Source: a virus. From it: 39,203 nucleotides of DNA. A program made the position numbers and the translations under genes. The stretch is from IMG/VR virus record IMGVR_UViG_3300020021_000027, positions 1-39,203 of that record. One strand, given 5' to 3'. The notes beneath the pieces were generated by a model. The model was not told the DNA's origin. It worked only from the letters and a program-made list of their open reading frames with translations, and did no database searches. Below, piece after piece: positions 6,316-13,052 of this stretch. Position 1 is the first letter of the stretch; each line of letters begins with the position of its first letter.

Positions 6316-6473
6316 GGCGCCTGCACCCCGCCGACATCGAGGCGCTGGCCGAGGCCTTTGCGCGGCGGTTGCAATCCGGAGGATCACCGGCGTCATGCGC
6401 GGATGCAGCACCCCCGAGCGAGCTGGTGGCGGCGCAGGGCTGGTCGGCGTGGTGCTGTGCGCGGGCCGCGTGA
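6312..6473 (+). CDS. Small protein, unknown
   Basis: 53 residues, MRRLHPADIEALAEAFARRL then a Ser/Ala/Pro linker and a short Trp-rich end (VAAQGWSAWCCARAA). The first helix resembles the N-terminal helix of small phage DNA-binding proteins, but no complete helix-turn-helix is visible. Starts by ATGA and ends in GTGA. Confidence 0.5.
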   Translation: MRRLHPADIEALAEAFARRLQSGGSPASCADAAPPSELVAAQGWSAWCCARAA

Positions 6474-6505
6474 AGCTGGAGCTCGCGAAGCGGAGGACGG
6501 CGTGA
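6470..6505 (+). CDS. Possible 11-residue coupling mini-cistron
   Basis: GTG at 6470 overlaps the previous stop (GTGA). The peptide is VKLELAKRRTA, and its TGA (6503-6505) overlaps the next GTG. The same frame is also open from an ATG at 6395 (36 residues, ggagg upstream). Either way this frame bridges two genes by GTGA junctions and may serve only to pass ribosomes along. Confidence 0.3.
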   Translation: MKLELAKRRTA

Positions 6506-6780
6506 AGCCGCCGATGGTCTGGGTCGTGCTGTGGATCGACGAGCGCGGCCACGGCGTCGGCACGTGTGGACACGGTCACCTGACCGCCGACGAGGCGACG
6601 ATGTGCCCGTGGGAGCCCGCCCCTGTGCCGCCGATCGGTGCCGGGCTCGTGCGCGAGGTCCGCGATTCCGCGTACCAGCCGGCGCACCTCTCGGATCCGG
6701 CGTACATCGCGCGCCGCGACGCGCGTGATGGCCGACCGGCGGCGACCGCGCAGCTCGAACTCGCCCTGGGGGCGCTATGA
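6502..6780 (+). CDS. Small protein, unknown
   Basis: 92 residues from GTG at 6502, with cggagg (6491-6496) at a good distance and a GTGA overlap. It begins VKPPMVWVVLWIDERGHGVG. The pattern GTCGHGHLTADEATMCPW (about 24-41) has two Cys and two His and could be a small metal site. The C-terminal half is helical (YIARRDARDGRPAATAQLELAL). Ends in ATGA. Confidence 0.55.
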   Translation: MKPPMVWVVLWIDERGHGVGTCGHGHLTADEATMCPWEPAPVPPIGAGLVREVRDSAYQPAHLSDPAYIARRDARDGRPAATAQLELALGAL

Positions 6781-6893
6781 TCACCGTCTCCTGCACGTGC
6801 GGCCTCTGGCAGGTCGACGCCGACAACGTTCCGCGCCCGGTGCCCAGCGCAGCAGAGGGGCCGAGGAGCGAGGGCGTGGGCGGGCGGCGATGA
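6777..6893 (+). CDS. Micro-protein with CxC motif
   Basis: 38 residues: MITVSCTCGLWQVDADNVPR, then a Gly/Arg/Glu-rich tail. It starts in an ATGA overlap. CTCG at residues 6-9 resembles one knuckle of a zinc ribbon, but no second pair follows. Last gene of the first early transcription block. Confidence 0.4.
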   Translation: MITVSCTCGLWQVDADNVPRPVPSAAEGPRSEGVGGRR

Positions 6894-7028
6894 CCGGCTG
6901 GTAATATACATACAATTCGCATTGTTACACGTAAAATCCGTACCCAGACCGCTGGGGACAGGCAGGTCTCACCATGATTCGTCGAACAAATCTCTTGCAT
7001 TCGTCTGACGAATGAGTAGAGTAAGGAC
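6894..7028 (+). promoter_or_regulatory. AT-rich control region with palindromic operator and leaderless promoter
   Basis: Unusually AT-rich for this genome. The promoter is TTGCAT (6995-7000), a 16-bp spacer, TAGAGT (7017-7022), with an expected start at 7029, the A of the next ATG. The spacer contains a perfect 15-bp dyad ATTCGTC-T-GACGAAT (6999-7013). A related site ATTCGTC-G-AACAAAT lies at 6977-6991, centre to centre 22 bp, about two helical turns. A third, different dyad ACAAT-TCGC-ATTGT is at 6912-6925. The operator sequence differs from that of the XRE switch, so another regulator is expected. Confidence 0.6.
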
Positions 7029-7316
7029 ATGACCAACATGATCGCGACCGCATCCAACTCTCGCCCCTCGACCCACCTAGATCTCGCCGGAGCCGTGGAC
7101 GTCGATGTGGCGGTCACAATCGCCGGTAGCATCCTCGCTGGCGAGGTGACTCTCGCGCCGCAGCAACACGATGGTCGCCTGGCGGCGTACGGGGCTCAGC
7201 CCGATCAGTGGGTGAGCGGCGCGCTGCTCGGTGCCTTGCGCGGCCTCGACGCTGCGGCATTCCGCCCGGCGCTCGACGCGATCGAATCGGCGGCGGTCGA
7301 GGCTGCCGCGCGGTGA
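7029..7316 (+). CDS. Unknown protein under the second early promoter
   Basis: 95 residues, MTNMIATASNSRPSTHLDL onwards. ATG at 7029 coincides with the predicted transcription start. It is Ala-rich and helical with DVDVAVTIAGSILAGEVTLAPQ (about 24-45) and ALLGALRGLDAAAFRPALDAI. I do not recognise it. It ends in a GTGA overlap with the ribbon-helix-helix-like gene, so the two are co-translated. Confidence 0.65.
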   Translation: MTNMIATASNSRPSTHLDLAGAVDVDVAVTIAGSILAGEVTLAPQQHDGRLAAYGAQPDQWVSGALLGALRGLDAAAFRPALDAIESAAVEAAAR

Positions 7317-7897
7317 GCGACCTCATCGACACCACCGACCTCGGCACGCGCACCATCGCCGGCACCGAGCGCCCTGTAGTCGACCAGCTGCTCCGCGCGA
7401 GCGACGGCTCGTGGCAGGTCGTCCGCGAGCTGTGCGACGGGGGCTGGCGATCGGTGGAGACCTACGGCACCGAAGCCGACGCGCGCGAGGCGTTCCGCCG
7501 GCGCTCGGACGGCAAGCACCGTCAGGCCGGCGCCCAACCCCGGGCCGGCGTCGCCGCGGAGCACCGCGTGTCGCTCCGGCTCACCGCCGCCGAGAGCGCC
7601 GCGATAGCCGAGCACCTCCATGGCCGCTCGGTCTCCGACTGGGTGCGCGGCGCGATCCGCCGCGAGCTCGGCGTGATCCGCTGGGTCCTGGCCGAGCGCG
7701 CGGAGGCCGTCGAGGATGGCGACAGCACGATCGTCGTGCTCTGCGATGTCGCGCTTGGCCGCACGCCGGAGCAGCTGTACCTCAACCGCCTGCCCGAGCC
7801 GACGGACGGCCCGACGTGGGACATGGCGCCCGATAGCGCGCTGGACGTGCTGAGCTCGAGTCGCCGATCGGGCGCCCGACCACCACGTACCGGCTGA
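7313..7897 (+). CDS. Protein with ribbon-helix-helix-like segment
   Basis: 194 residues from GTG (GTGA overlap). The N-terminal part (about 15-65) looks beta-rich (WQVVRELCDGGWRSVETYGTEADAREAF), like a small Arc-partner or DUF2188-type fold. Residues about 83-116 read HRVSLRLTAAESAAIAEHLHGRSVSDWVRGAIRREL: a short strand with alternating polar residues followed by two helices, the layout of a ribbon-helix-helix DNA-binding domain. The C-terminus (about 120-194) has GDSTIVVLCDVALGRTPEQLYLNRLPEP. It is a plausible autoregulator binding the ATTCGTC palindrome upstream; this is inference from position. Confidence 0.55.
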   Translation: MSDLIDTTDLGTRTIAGTERPVVDQLLRASDGSWQVVRELCDGGWRSVETYGTEADAREAFRRRSDGKHRQAGAQPRAGVAAEHRVSLRLTAAESAAIAEHLHGRSVSDWVRGAIRRELGVIRWVLAERAEAVEDGDSTIVVLCDVALGRTPEQLYLNRLPEPTDGPTWDMAPDSALDVLSSSRRSGARPPRTG

Positions 7898-7909
7898 CCG
7901 TGGAGGGAC

Positions 7910-7972
7910 ATGGCTCGCTCGCTAGACCATCACCACCAATCACCCACCAATCACCCACCAGGAGTCACATGA
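7910..7972 (+). CDS. Possible 20-residue His/Pro-rich leader peptide
   Basis: ATG at 7910 follows ggagg (7902-7906) closely. The peptide contains DHHHQSPTNHPPG and its TGA (7970-7972) overlaps the ATG of the next gene in ATGA. The His/Pro codons come from an 11-bp tandem repeat (caccaatcacc, about 7931-7958). It may be a translational-coupling leader. The next gene also has its own aggag at 7960-7964, so this call is tentative. Confidence 0.35.
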   Translation: MARSLDHHHQSPTNHPPGVT

Positions 7973-8451
7973 CCACACCTCTTGATTCGCAATTTTGTTA
8001 CGCCACCGAGCACGGCGCCAACGGCCCTTACCTCGTCGGTATCGAGTACGCCGTGGTCGACGGCGTCCACCACGTGATTCGCCGCCCGGTGCGGCGCCGC
8101 CGGTGGGTCGCATACGCGGTGATCGACGGCGTCGAGACTACCGTGTCGGCATGGTCGCACGTCGGCGCCATGAGCGAGTGGCGGTGCGCCGACCATGACG
8201 GCACCGCCCGGGTCGTCGTCGATCCGCCCATGTCCTCGGGGTGTCTCAATCTGCCCGACGAGGAGCACGGCAACACCTGGGGCGATCCGATCGACGTCCC
8301 GTCGACCGAGTCGATCCGGTACATGGGCGGCGGCGGCGACCTCGACGAGGCCACGGTGCGCGCCGGGATCGCTGCGTACGTCGCGAGCGTCCCCGAGGCG
8401 TGGCAGCGGGAGATCCTGCTGCGCGAGACGACCGCGCTCGGGATGAGCTAG
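7969..8451 (+). CDS. Unknown protein, last gene of the early rightward operon
   Basis: 160 residues. ATG at 7969 has aggag five bases upstream. The N-terminal half is beta-rich with a repeated unit: GIEYAVVDGVHHVIRRPV (about 23-40) and RWVAYAVIDGVETTVSAW (about 45-62) share a (Y)AV(I/V)DGV core. The C-terminal half is acidic with a MGGGGDLDEATVRAGIAAYVASVPEAWQREI helix. No family recognised. It meets the leftward late operon tail to tail with a 28-bp gap. Confidence 0.65.
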   Translation: MTTPLDSQFCYATEHGANGPYLVGIEYAVVDGVHHVIRRPVRRRRWVAYAVIDGVETTVSAWSHVGAMSEWRCADHDGTARVVVDPPMSSGCLNLPDEEHGNTWGDPIDVPSTESIRYMGGGGDLDEATVRAGIAAYVASVPEAWQREILLRETTALGMS

Positions 8452-8479
8452 GTCCGCGCCGCAAGCACCGCGGCCGAGG

Positions 8480-8899
8480 TCAGAGGTCGCCGCTCGGCGT
8501 CCGGATCGTCGTGACGCCGGCCCACGCGCGCAGTCGCTCGACCTGCGTGTACGCCTCACCCCAGTCGAGCGGTCCGACGCTGGCCTTGGCGCTCGGCTTG
8601 GGCGCGCCAGCCGTAGAACTGGCGAGCTCGGTGTACGCGCAGGTGCCGATCGCCTTGCCGCTGGCCTCCGCGGTCGTGGCGAGCGCGGCCCAGTCGATCT
8701 CGGCGCCGGTCGCGAGCTCCATCACCGCGGCGGCGGCGAGCTGGAGGACCGCGGCGGCGAGCTGGCCGGCGTCGACTTTGGTGCAGTCGAGGATCGCGGC
8801 GGCGGCGGCCCTGACGTCCTTCGTCGTACTCGCGCAGCTCGAGGTCGAGGTCAGGATCGTGAGCAGGAACAGGATCGAGATTCGCTTCGGAGACTTCAT
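8480..8899 (-). CDS. Predicted lipoprotein; possible lysis/envelope protein
   Basis: 139 residues. The N-terminus MKSPKRISILFLLTILTSTSSC is a signal peptide with a lipobox-like end, lipidation expected at Cys22. The mature domain is an Ala-rich helix (VRAAAAAILDCTKVDAGQLAAAVLQLAAAAVMELATG). Last gene of the late operon, directly after a small membrane-anchored protein. An o-spanin/i-spanin pair is the natural guess from order, but length and the missing Pro-rich region argue against a classic Rz1. Confidence 0.55.
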   Translation of the reverse strand: MKSPKRISILFLLTILTSTSSCASTTKDVRAAAAAILDCTKVDAGQLAAAVLQLAAAAVMELATGAEIDWAALATTAEASGKAIGTCAYTELASSTAGAPKPSAKASVGPLDWGEAYTQVERLRAWAGVTTIRTPSGDL

Positions 8900-8923
8900 G
8901 GTGGGGCTCGTTTCGGGTGGAGG

Positions 8924-9265
8924 TTACTCGTCGCGCTCGCCTGGACGGGGCGGGCGATATCCGCGGGGGTAGGTTGGCGCTCGGTGGCGCTCGGATGCCG
9001 GCCGATCGGTCGCGTACGGATCGACGGCCGCCATCTCGACGGGGGTGTGGTTGTGGACCCAGTCGGCGACGTGATCCAGCTTGGCGGCCATCCCGGCCAT
9101 GCTTCCAGCGTAGGCGATCTGGGCGTCGGAGAGCTTCACGTTGCTCGCGGTGTTGTCGTCGATCGCCTTGGTTAGTCGCGAGGCCGCCCAGCGGATCGCT
9201 AGCGCAACCCCGCCGAGCCCAGTGACGACCGCGCTTAGGAGCGCGCCGAACTGGACGTCGGTCAC
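8924..9265 (-). CDS. Membrane-anchored helical protein; holin or spanin candidate
   Basis: 113 residues from GTG in a GTGA overlap with the gene upstream. Residues about 5-28 (QFGALLSAVVTGLGGVALAIRWAA) form a membrane helix. A helical domain follows (SRLTKAIDDNTASNVKLSDAQ, then MAAKLDHVADWVHNH), and the C-terminus is Pro/Arg-rich and hydrophilic. One N-terminal membrane segment plus a coiled region at the end of a late operon suits a holin-like or inner-spanin-like protein. No homology call possible by eye. Confidence 0.5.
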   Translation of the reverse strand: MTDVQFGALLSAVVTGLGGVALAIRWAASRLTKAIDDNTASNVKLSDAQIAYAGSMAGMAAKLDHVADWVHNHTPVEMAAVDPYATDRPASERHRAPTYPRGYRPPRPGERDE

Positions 9266-10584
9266 GGGCAGGCCTCGATCGGCGCGACGAAGCTGAACAT
9301 CGCCCCGGCGTCGAACGTGGCCCCGTAGACCGCGCCGTTGCTCGCGGTAATCAGCCCGCCGTACGGGTAGCTCGGGCCCGCGGGATCGAACGAGTAGAGC
9401 AGCCGGAACCGCGTGCCGTCGCGCGCCAGCTCGTAGATGGAGCCGGCCCCGTACGCGCCGCCGTACTCGGTCGTGCCGACGATCAGACCGCTGGGCGCCT
9501 CGGTGACGCGCCCGTTGGGCATGCCGCCGGTGAGGTTCGCGAATCGCGGCGTCGCGGCGAGCGGGATATCGTCGAACGCCTGCATCGGCGTGATGCCGGT
9601 GCGCGGGCTCAGGCCGACGACGACGCCGGTGCCGAACGCGCCCGCGTACTGCCGCGCCATGACGATCGCGCCGTTGCTCAACTGGGTCGGCGCCTGGATC
9701 GACGTGTTGTCGCTGCCGTGGTCGTTGTAAACGAACGCGTCGAACGCCTGCACCACGGTGAGCGCGAGCGTGGCCGTGGCCGGGTCAGCGACGACGTAGG
9801 CCCCTGCACCATTCGCCGCGCCGTCGCTGGTCGTGAAGTGCAGGAGCCCGCCGCTGTAGAGCGCGCCGCCGTAGGAATCGGCGCCGGTCGCGTCGGTGAG
9901 CGGGGCGAACGCGAACGCACCGCCCGGCGACCAGCACCAGACCGTGCCCATGCTGAGCGCACCGCCGCCCTTGCTGGTCCCGCAGATCCGACCGTCGGGC
10001 AGCACCGCGGGCGAGCCCATCGGGTATTCACCGTCGAGAGCGCGGGCGAGCGCGAAGAACATGTGGAGCACCGTGAAGGTGCTGCTCGCCGGGCAGTACC
10101 GCCACAGCGTGCCGAACCCCGGCGCGACCTCGCCCGGATCGCCGAGCGGCGTACCGCCGGCCTGCGCGACGCCGACGAGGCATCCGGTGGTATCCGCGAC
10201 CGGCGAGCCATACGGGTGGTAGCCGTCCATGTTCTGGCTCGTCACGTCGTCGAGCCGCGAGAACGCGTAGTCGACGCGGAAGGCCGAGCCGTCGAGCGCG
10301 ATCGAGACCAGCGCGCCGGGGCAGTGGTGCGTGTGCTCGAGGTCGTTCCAGTGCGCGCTCGAGCTGCACGCCGGGGTGCCGTTCGGGCCGCGCTCGCCCG
10401 CGGTCCAGTAGATGCGGCCGGCCAGCTCGGCGCCGGCGCCGCGGATCCCGAGCCCGTCGGCATCGGCGAGCACGCGGAGCACGGTGAGCCCGGGCGGCTG
10501 CGCGACGGCCTGCAGGCGCGCGGAGACGTCGGGGGCGCGCGATGAGGCGCAGGCGAGCAGCGTGGCGATTGCGAGATGTTTCAT
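9262..10584 (-). CDS. Secreted GloVer-repeat beta-propeller lipoprotein
   Basis: 440 residues. The N-terminus MKHLAIATLLACASS gives lipobox LLAC with Cys12. The rest is built from repeats of the form G(S/T)(V/I)(Y/W).(L/W)...G..F..L..F....(A)....YP.G.L....G..(Y/C)G(T)(T/S)..GG, for example YPYGGLITASNGAVYGATF near the C-terminus and EYPMGSPAVLPDGRICGTS in the middle. This matches tandem GloVer repeats (TIGR03803-type), predicted beta-propellers on bacterial cell surfaces. It starts in an ATGA overlap with the SGNH esterase. In a phage late operon it could be a receptor-binding virion component or an envelope decoration of the infected cell. The lipoprotein signal favours the latter. Confidence 0.7.
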   Translation of the reverse strand: MKHLAIATLLACASSRAPDVSARLQAVAQPPGLTVLRVLADADGLGIRGAGAELAGRIYWTAGERGPNGTPACSSSAHWNDLEHTHHCPGALVSIALDGSAFRVDYAFSRLDDVTSQNMDGYHPYGSPVADTTGCLVGVAQAGGTPLGDPGEVAPGFGTLWRYCPASSTFTVLHMFFALARALDGEYPMGSPAVLPDGRICGTSKGGGALSMGTVWCWSPGGAFAFAPLTDATGADSYGGALYSGGLLHFTTSDGAANGAGAYVVADPATATLALTVVQAFDAFVYNDHGSDNTSIQAPTQLSNGAIVMARQYAGAFGTGVVVGLSPRTGITPMQAFDDIPLAATPRFANLTGGMPNGRVTEAPSGLIVGTTEYGGAYGAGSIYELARDGTRFRLLYSFDPAGPSYPYGGLITASNGAVYGATFDAGAMFSFVAPIEACP

Positions 10585-12146
10585 GGCTTGAATCCGATCA
10601 CGGCCCCGCACGCGAGCGTGCCCAGGCCGAAGGTGACGTTGATGTCTCCGGACGATCCGGATGCGGCGAGCGCCGCCTGAAATGCCGCGTGCGTGACGAA
10701 GTCGCTCACCACGGTGCGATTGGACTGCACCATGCTGGTCAGTCCGGTGATCACGCCGAGTGGCGCCATCGTCACCGGGTTTGGGTTGACGTTGGTCCGG
10801 TAGCCGCCGGCGATGGCGACGATGCCCTCGTTGGCGAATCCAGCGGTGACGCCGGTGAGGGTGAGTGCGGTGCCGAATGCCGCGTTGTTGCTGTACTGGA
10901 TCACATCGACCGCGGAGGCGCCGCGCACGACGACGATGCGCGCGCCGTTCACCGCGTTTACCGTCGGCGTCGTCACCGGGATCGTGGTCGGCGGCATCGC
11001 GCCGTTGCCGGTCACCAGGTCGGCCGTGGTGACCGGGCGGGTGAACATCGCCATGCGCATCGTCGAGCCGCCGGCCGTTGCGCTCGCGCCGGCGCCCTGC
11101 AGCGTCCAGGGCTGCGCGCCCGTGGTCGTCGGCGTCACGATCGGGCTGTTGGTTCCGCCCGCGGTGCCGCTCCACACCGAGCACACCTCGATGTCGCCGT
11201 TGATCGCGCAGCCGGGCCCGACCACGTTGTAGCCGACGCCGGCCGCGGTGTAGAGCGGCCCCCATCCGACGATCTGCGGCGTGGTCGGACGGAAGCGCGC
11301 GGTGCCGAGCTTGTCGAGCAGCGCGTAGGCGATGCGCTGGCCGAGGACCACGAGCGAGTTGCCGTTGAAGTGGAGGTTGTCGCTGTGGAGCTTGAGGTCG
11401 TCGGTCCAGATCTCGACGATGTTGGATGGGAACGCCGCGGCTACCGCATCCTGCGCCGCCTGGATCGTCGTCAGGAACGTGACCGCCGCGGCCTGGTTAG
11501 CGCTGTTCCGAACCATCGCGAGCGCGAGCGCCGCCCCCCACTTCGCGATCGAGGCATTCACGATCGCGGTCAGGTTCGCCTGGCAGTTTCCGGCGTCTGT
11601 CGTGTTGTTGCCGTCGTTGCCACCGATGACGAGGATCTGACCACGGACCTTCCCGCCGAGCGTGTCCATACGCGTCGTGGTCTGCGTCCAGAGGTTCGGG
11701 CCGCCGCCGGGCAACGTCGGAAAGTTCGCGAGCGGCGTCCACTGCTTCGCCGCGATTCCGGAGATGTCGTGCTCCCACAGCGAGAACGGGAATCCGGCGC
11801 GCAGCATCTCCTGCGAGAACGGGACTTGGAATCCGCTGTTCTGGACGCCCGCGACATCGTACGGCCCGACGCCGCCGGTGATGTCGGTCAGGTATGGGAC
11901 CGGGTCATTGCTCGACTGAGCAAAGTGCTTGTTGTAGGGGGCCGTGGTGAGCGGCACCATGATCGCGAACGCCGGATCGAACTCGCTATCGAGGGTCGCC
12001 GGTTGGCCGATGCCCTGCCCGACGCCATTGGAATCGGCGGGACCCAGCACGATCACGTTACCCGCGGCGCCGAGCGGATCGGTCCCGATGCCGATGCGCG
12101 GTCCGATGGACGGCCCGATTCTGATGCCGATGCGCGGTCCGATCAT
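10581..12146 (-). CDS. SGNH/GDSL-type hydrolase, probable tail-associated esterase
   Basis: 521 residues. Residues 1-21 are an Ile-Gly-Pro repeat (IGPRIGIRIGPSIGPRIGIG). Block I is VIVLGPADSNGVG with the nucleophile candidate Ser39. Block III is IGGNDGNN with Asn177. Block V is SDNLHFNGNS with Asp256 and His259 two residues apart. These are the SGNH catalytic positions, closest to sialate-O-acetylesterase-like enzymes. The C-terminal half (about 300-521) is Thr/Ala/Gly-rich beta structure typical of tail fibre or carbohydrate-binding domains. A deacetylase acting on surface polysaccharide during adsorption fits its place after the tail genes. Ends in ATGA with the GloVer gene. Confidence 0.7.
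   Translation of the reverse strand: MIGPRIGIRIGPSIGPRIGIGTDPLGAAGNVIVLGPADSNGVGQGIGQPATLDSEFDPAFAIMVPLTTAPYNKHFAQSSNDPVPYLTDITGGVGPYDVAGVQNSGFQVPFSQEMLRAGFPFSLWEHDISGIAAKQWTPLANFPTLPGGGPNLWTQTTTRMDTLGGKVRGQILVIGGNDGNNTTDAGNCQANLTAIVNASIAKWGAALALAMVRNSANQAAAVTFLTTIQAAQDAVAAAFPSNIVEIWTDDLKLHSDNLHFNGNSLVVLGQRIAYALLDKLGTARFRPTTPQIVGWGPLYTAAGVGYNVVGPGCAINGDIEVCSVWSGTAGGTNSPIVTPTTTGAQPWTLQGAGASATAGGSTMRMAMFTRPVTTADLVTGNGAMPPTTIPVTTPTVNAVNGARIVVVRGASAVDVIQYSNNAAFGTALTLTGVTAGFANEGIVAIAGGYRTNVNPNPVTMAPLGVITGLTSMVQSNRTVVSDFVTHAAFQAALAASGSSGDINVTFGLGTLACGAVIGFKP
12087..12143. repeat. Direct repeat in the esterase N-terminus
   Basis: Two identical 21-bp copies (12087-12107 and 12123-12143, spaced 36 bp) encode the repeated IGPRIGI segment at the protein start. 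They are in frame, so recombination would change repeat number without breaking the gene. Confidence 0.85.
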
Positions 12147-12147
12147 A

Positions 12148-12504
12148 TCAACTCCAGATCAGCGTGACGCCAATGATCTGCGAGGCCGCGGTGAGCACGA
12201 AGGTCGTCGCGGTGGAGTCGAGCGAGATACTGTCCGGATCGGTCTTGTGGAGCGGCACGCCGGTATCTCCGGTCACGCCCTTGAGCGTGACCAGCACCGT
12301 GTTGCCCGCCGGCTTCACGATCGTCACGCATACCGGCGTTGCGCCGCCGGTCGGGATGGCGATGGTGTTGGCTCCGGACGCGAGCGTGATCGGCGCGGCG
12401 ATCGCGGCTGGGCTCGCGGCGTTCGCGGCCGCGGCGATCACCGGCGACGCTACGTGGTCGCCGGTGAACGTGAAGTTGATGGTGCGGTTCGACGTCGAGC
12501 TCAT
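12148..12504 (-). CDS. Tail/virion beta-sandwich protein
   Basis: 118 residues. Predicted almost wholly beta: NRTINFTFTGDHVASPVI at the start, then GANTIAIPTG, GNTVLVTLKGVTGDTGVPLHKTDPDSISL and FVLTAASQIIGVTLIWS at the end. The TVLVTLKG..GDTG..LH.TDP.S..L pattern is one I associate with small phage tail or decoration proteins in similar gene orders. It overlaps the upstream stop by one base (TGATG) and precedes the esterase by one base. Confidence 0.6.
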   Translation of the reverse strand: MSSTSNRTINFTFTGDHVASPVIAAAANAASPAAIAAPITLASGANTIAIPTGGATPVCVTIVKPAGNTVLVTLKGVTGDTGVPLHKTDPDSISLDSTATTFVLTAASQIIGVTLIWS

Positions 12505-13043
12505 CAGGACCCCAACTTTCCGCAGGCGTTGCAGCGCATGATCCCGCCGGCCGTCGTGGTGACGGTGAATCCGAGCCGGCGGTCCCCGAGGTTGCCGAGC
12601 TCATAGACGCAGGTGCCGGCTGCGGTGCCGCCGGCGGTTACCGTCGCGTTGGTGACCGAGTTGCCCGCGCCGGTGACCGGGATGTAGACGTTCGAGCTCG
12701 GATCGAGCTGCGTCCAGAAGATGGTATCGAAGTCGGACACGTCGACCGTGCCGCGGCCAAACTTGTCGAGCGTGCCAGGAAAGTTGCAGACGACGAGCTT
12801 GATCGTGCCGGCCAAGCTGGCCTGCCATGCGAATTGGACGCCCACGAGCGAGGTCTGCGCCGGCGTCTCGGAGTCGCCGCTCGGCGAGCTAACAACAAAT
12901 CGGTACGTGCCGATGCCCAGGTTCACGCCGGCGACGCTGCCGTTCTGCGACGCTGCCAGGAACGGCAGCGTATCGCCGGCGACATGGCCACCGGCCGAGA
13001 TCACGATTGCACCGAGATCGGTTGTCGAGCGGTTGTAATCCAT
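12504..13043 (-). CDS. Virion beta-rich protein with C-terminal Cys pair
   Basis: 179 residues. ATG has ggag about 8 bases upstream. Mostly beta strands (AIVISAGGHVAGDTLPF, GTYRFVVSSPSGDSETP, GTIKLVVCNFPGTL). The C-terminus ends RCNACGKLGS, a CxxC knuckle. A CxxC at the end of a phage structural protein could bind zinc or form a disulfide. Unknown family, probably a tail accessory protein given its position between ejection proteins and esterase. Confidence 0.6.
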   Translation of the reverse strand: MDYNRSTTDLGAIVISAGGHVAGDTLPFLAASQNGSVAGVNLGIGTYRFVVSSPSGDSETPAQTSLVGVQFAWQASLAGTIKLVVCNFPGTLDKFGRGTVDVSDFDTIFWTQLDPSSNVYIPVTGAGNSVTNATVTAGGTAAGTCVYELGNLGDRRLGFTVTTTAGGIMRCNACGKLGS

Positions 13044-13052
13044 CGAGGTCTC

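Noticed and set aside
7931-7960. Iteron or CRISPR-like caccaatcacc repeats
   Set aside because: Only two to three copies, 11 bp, and they lie in a leader directly before a ribosome-binding site.
9262-11265. 667-residue extension of the GloVer protein
   Set aside because: The part upstream of 10584 is an Arg/Gly-rich out-of-frame shadow of the esterase. The signal peptide and ATGA junction at 10584 fix the start.
10542-12167. 541-residue plus-strand open frame
   Set aside because: Antisense to the esterase, low-complexity Arg/Gly/Asp, no start signal.
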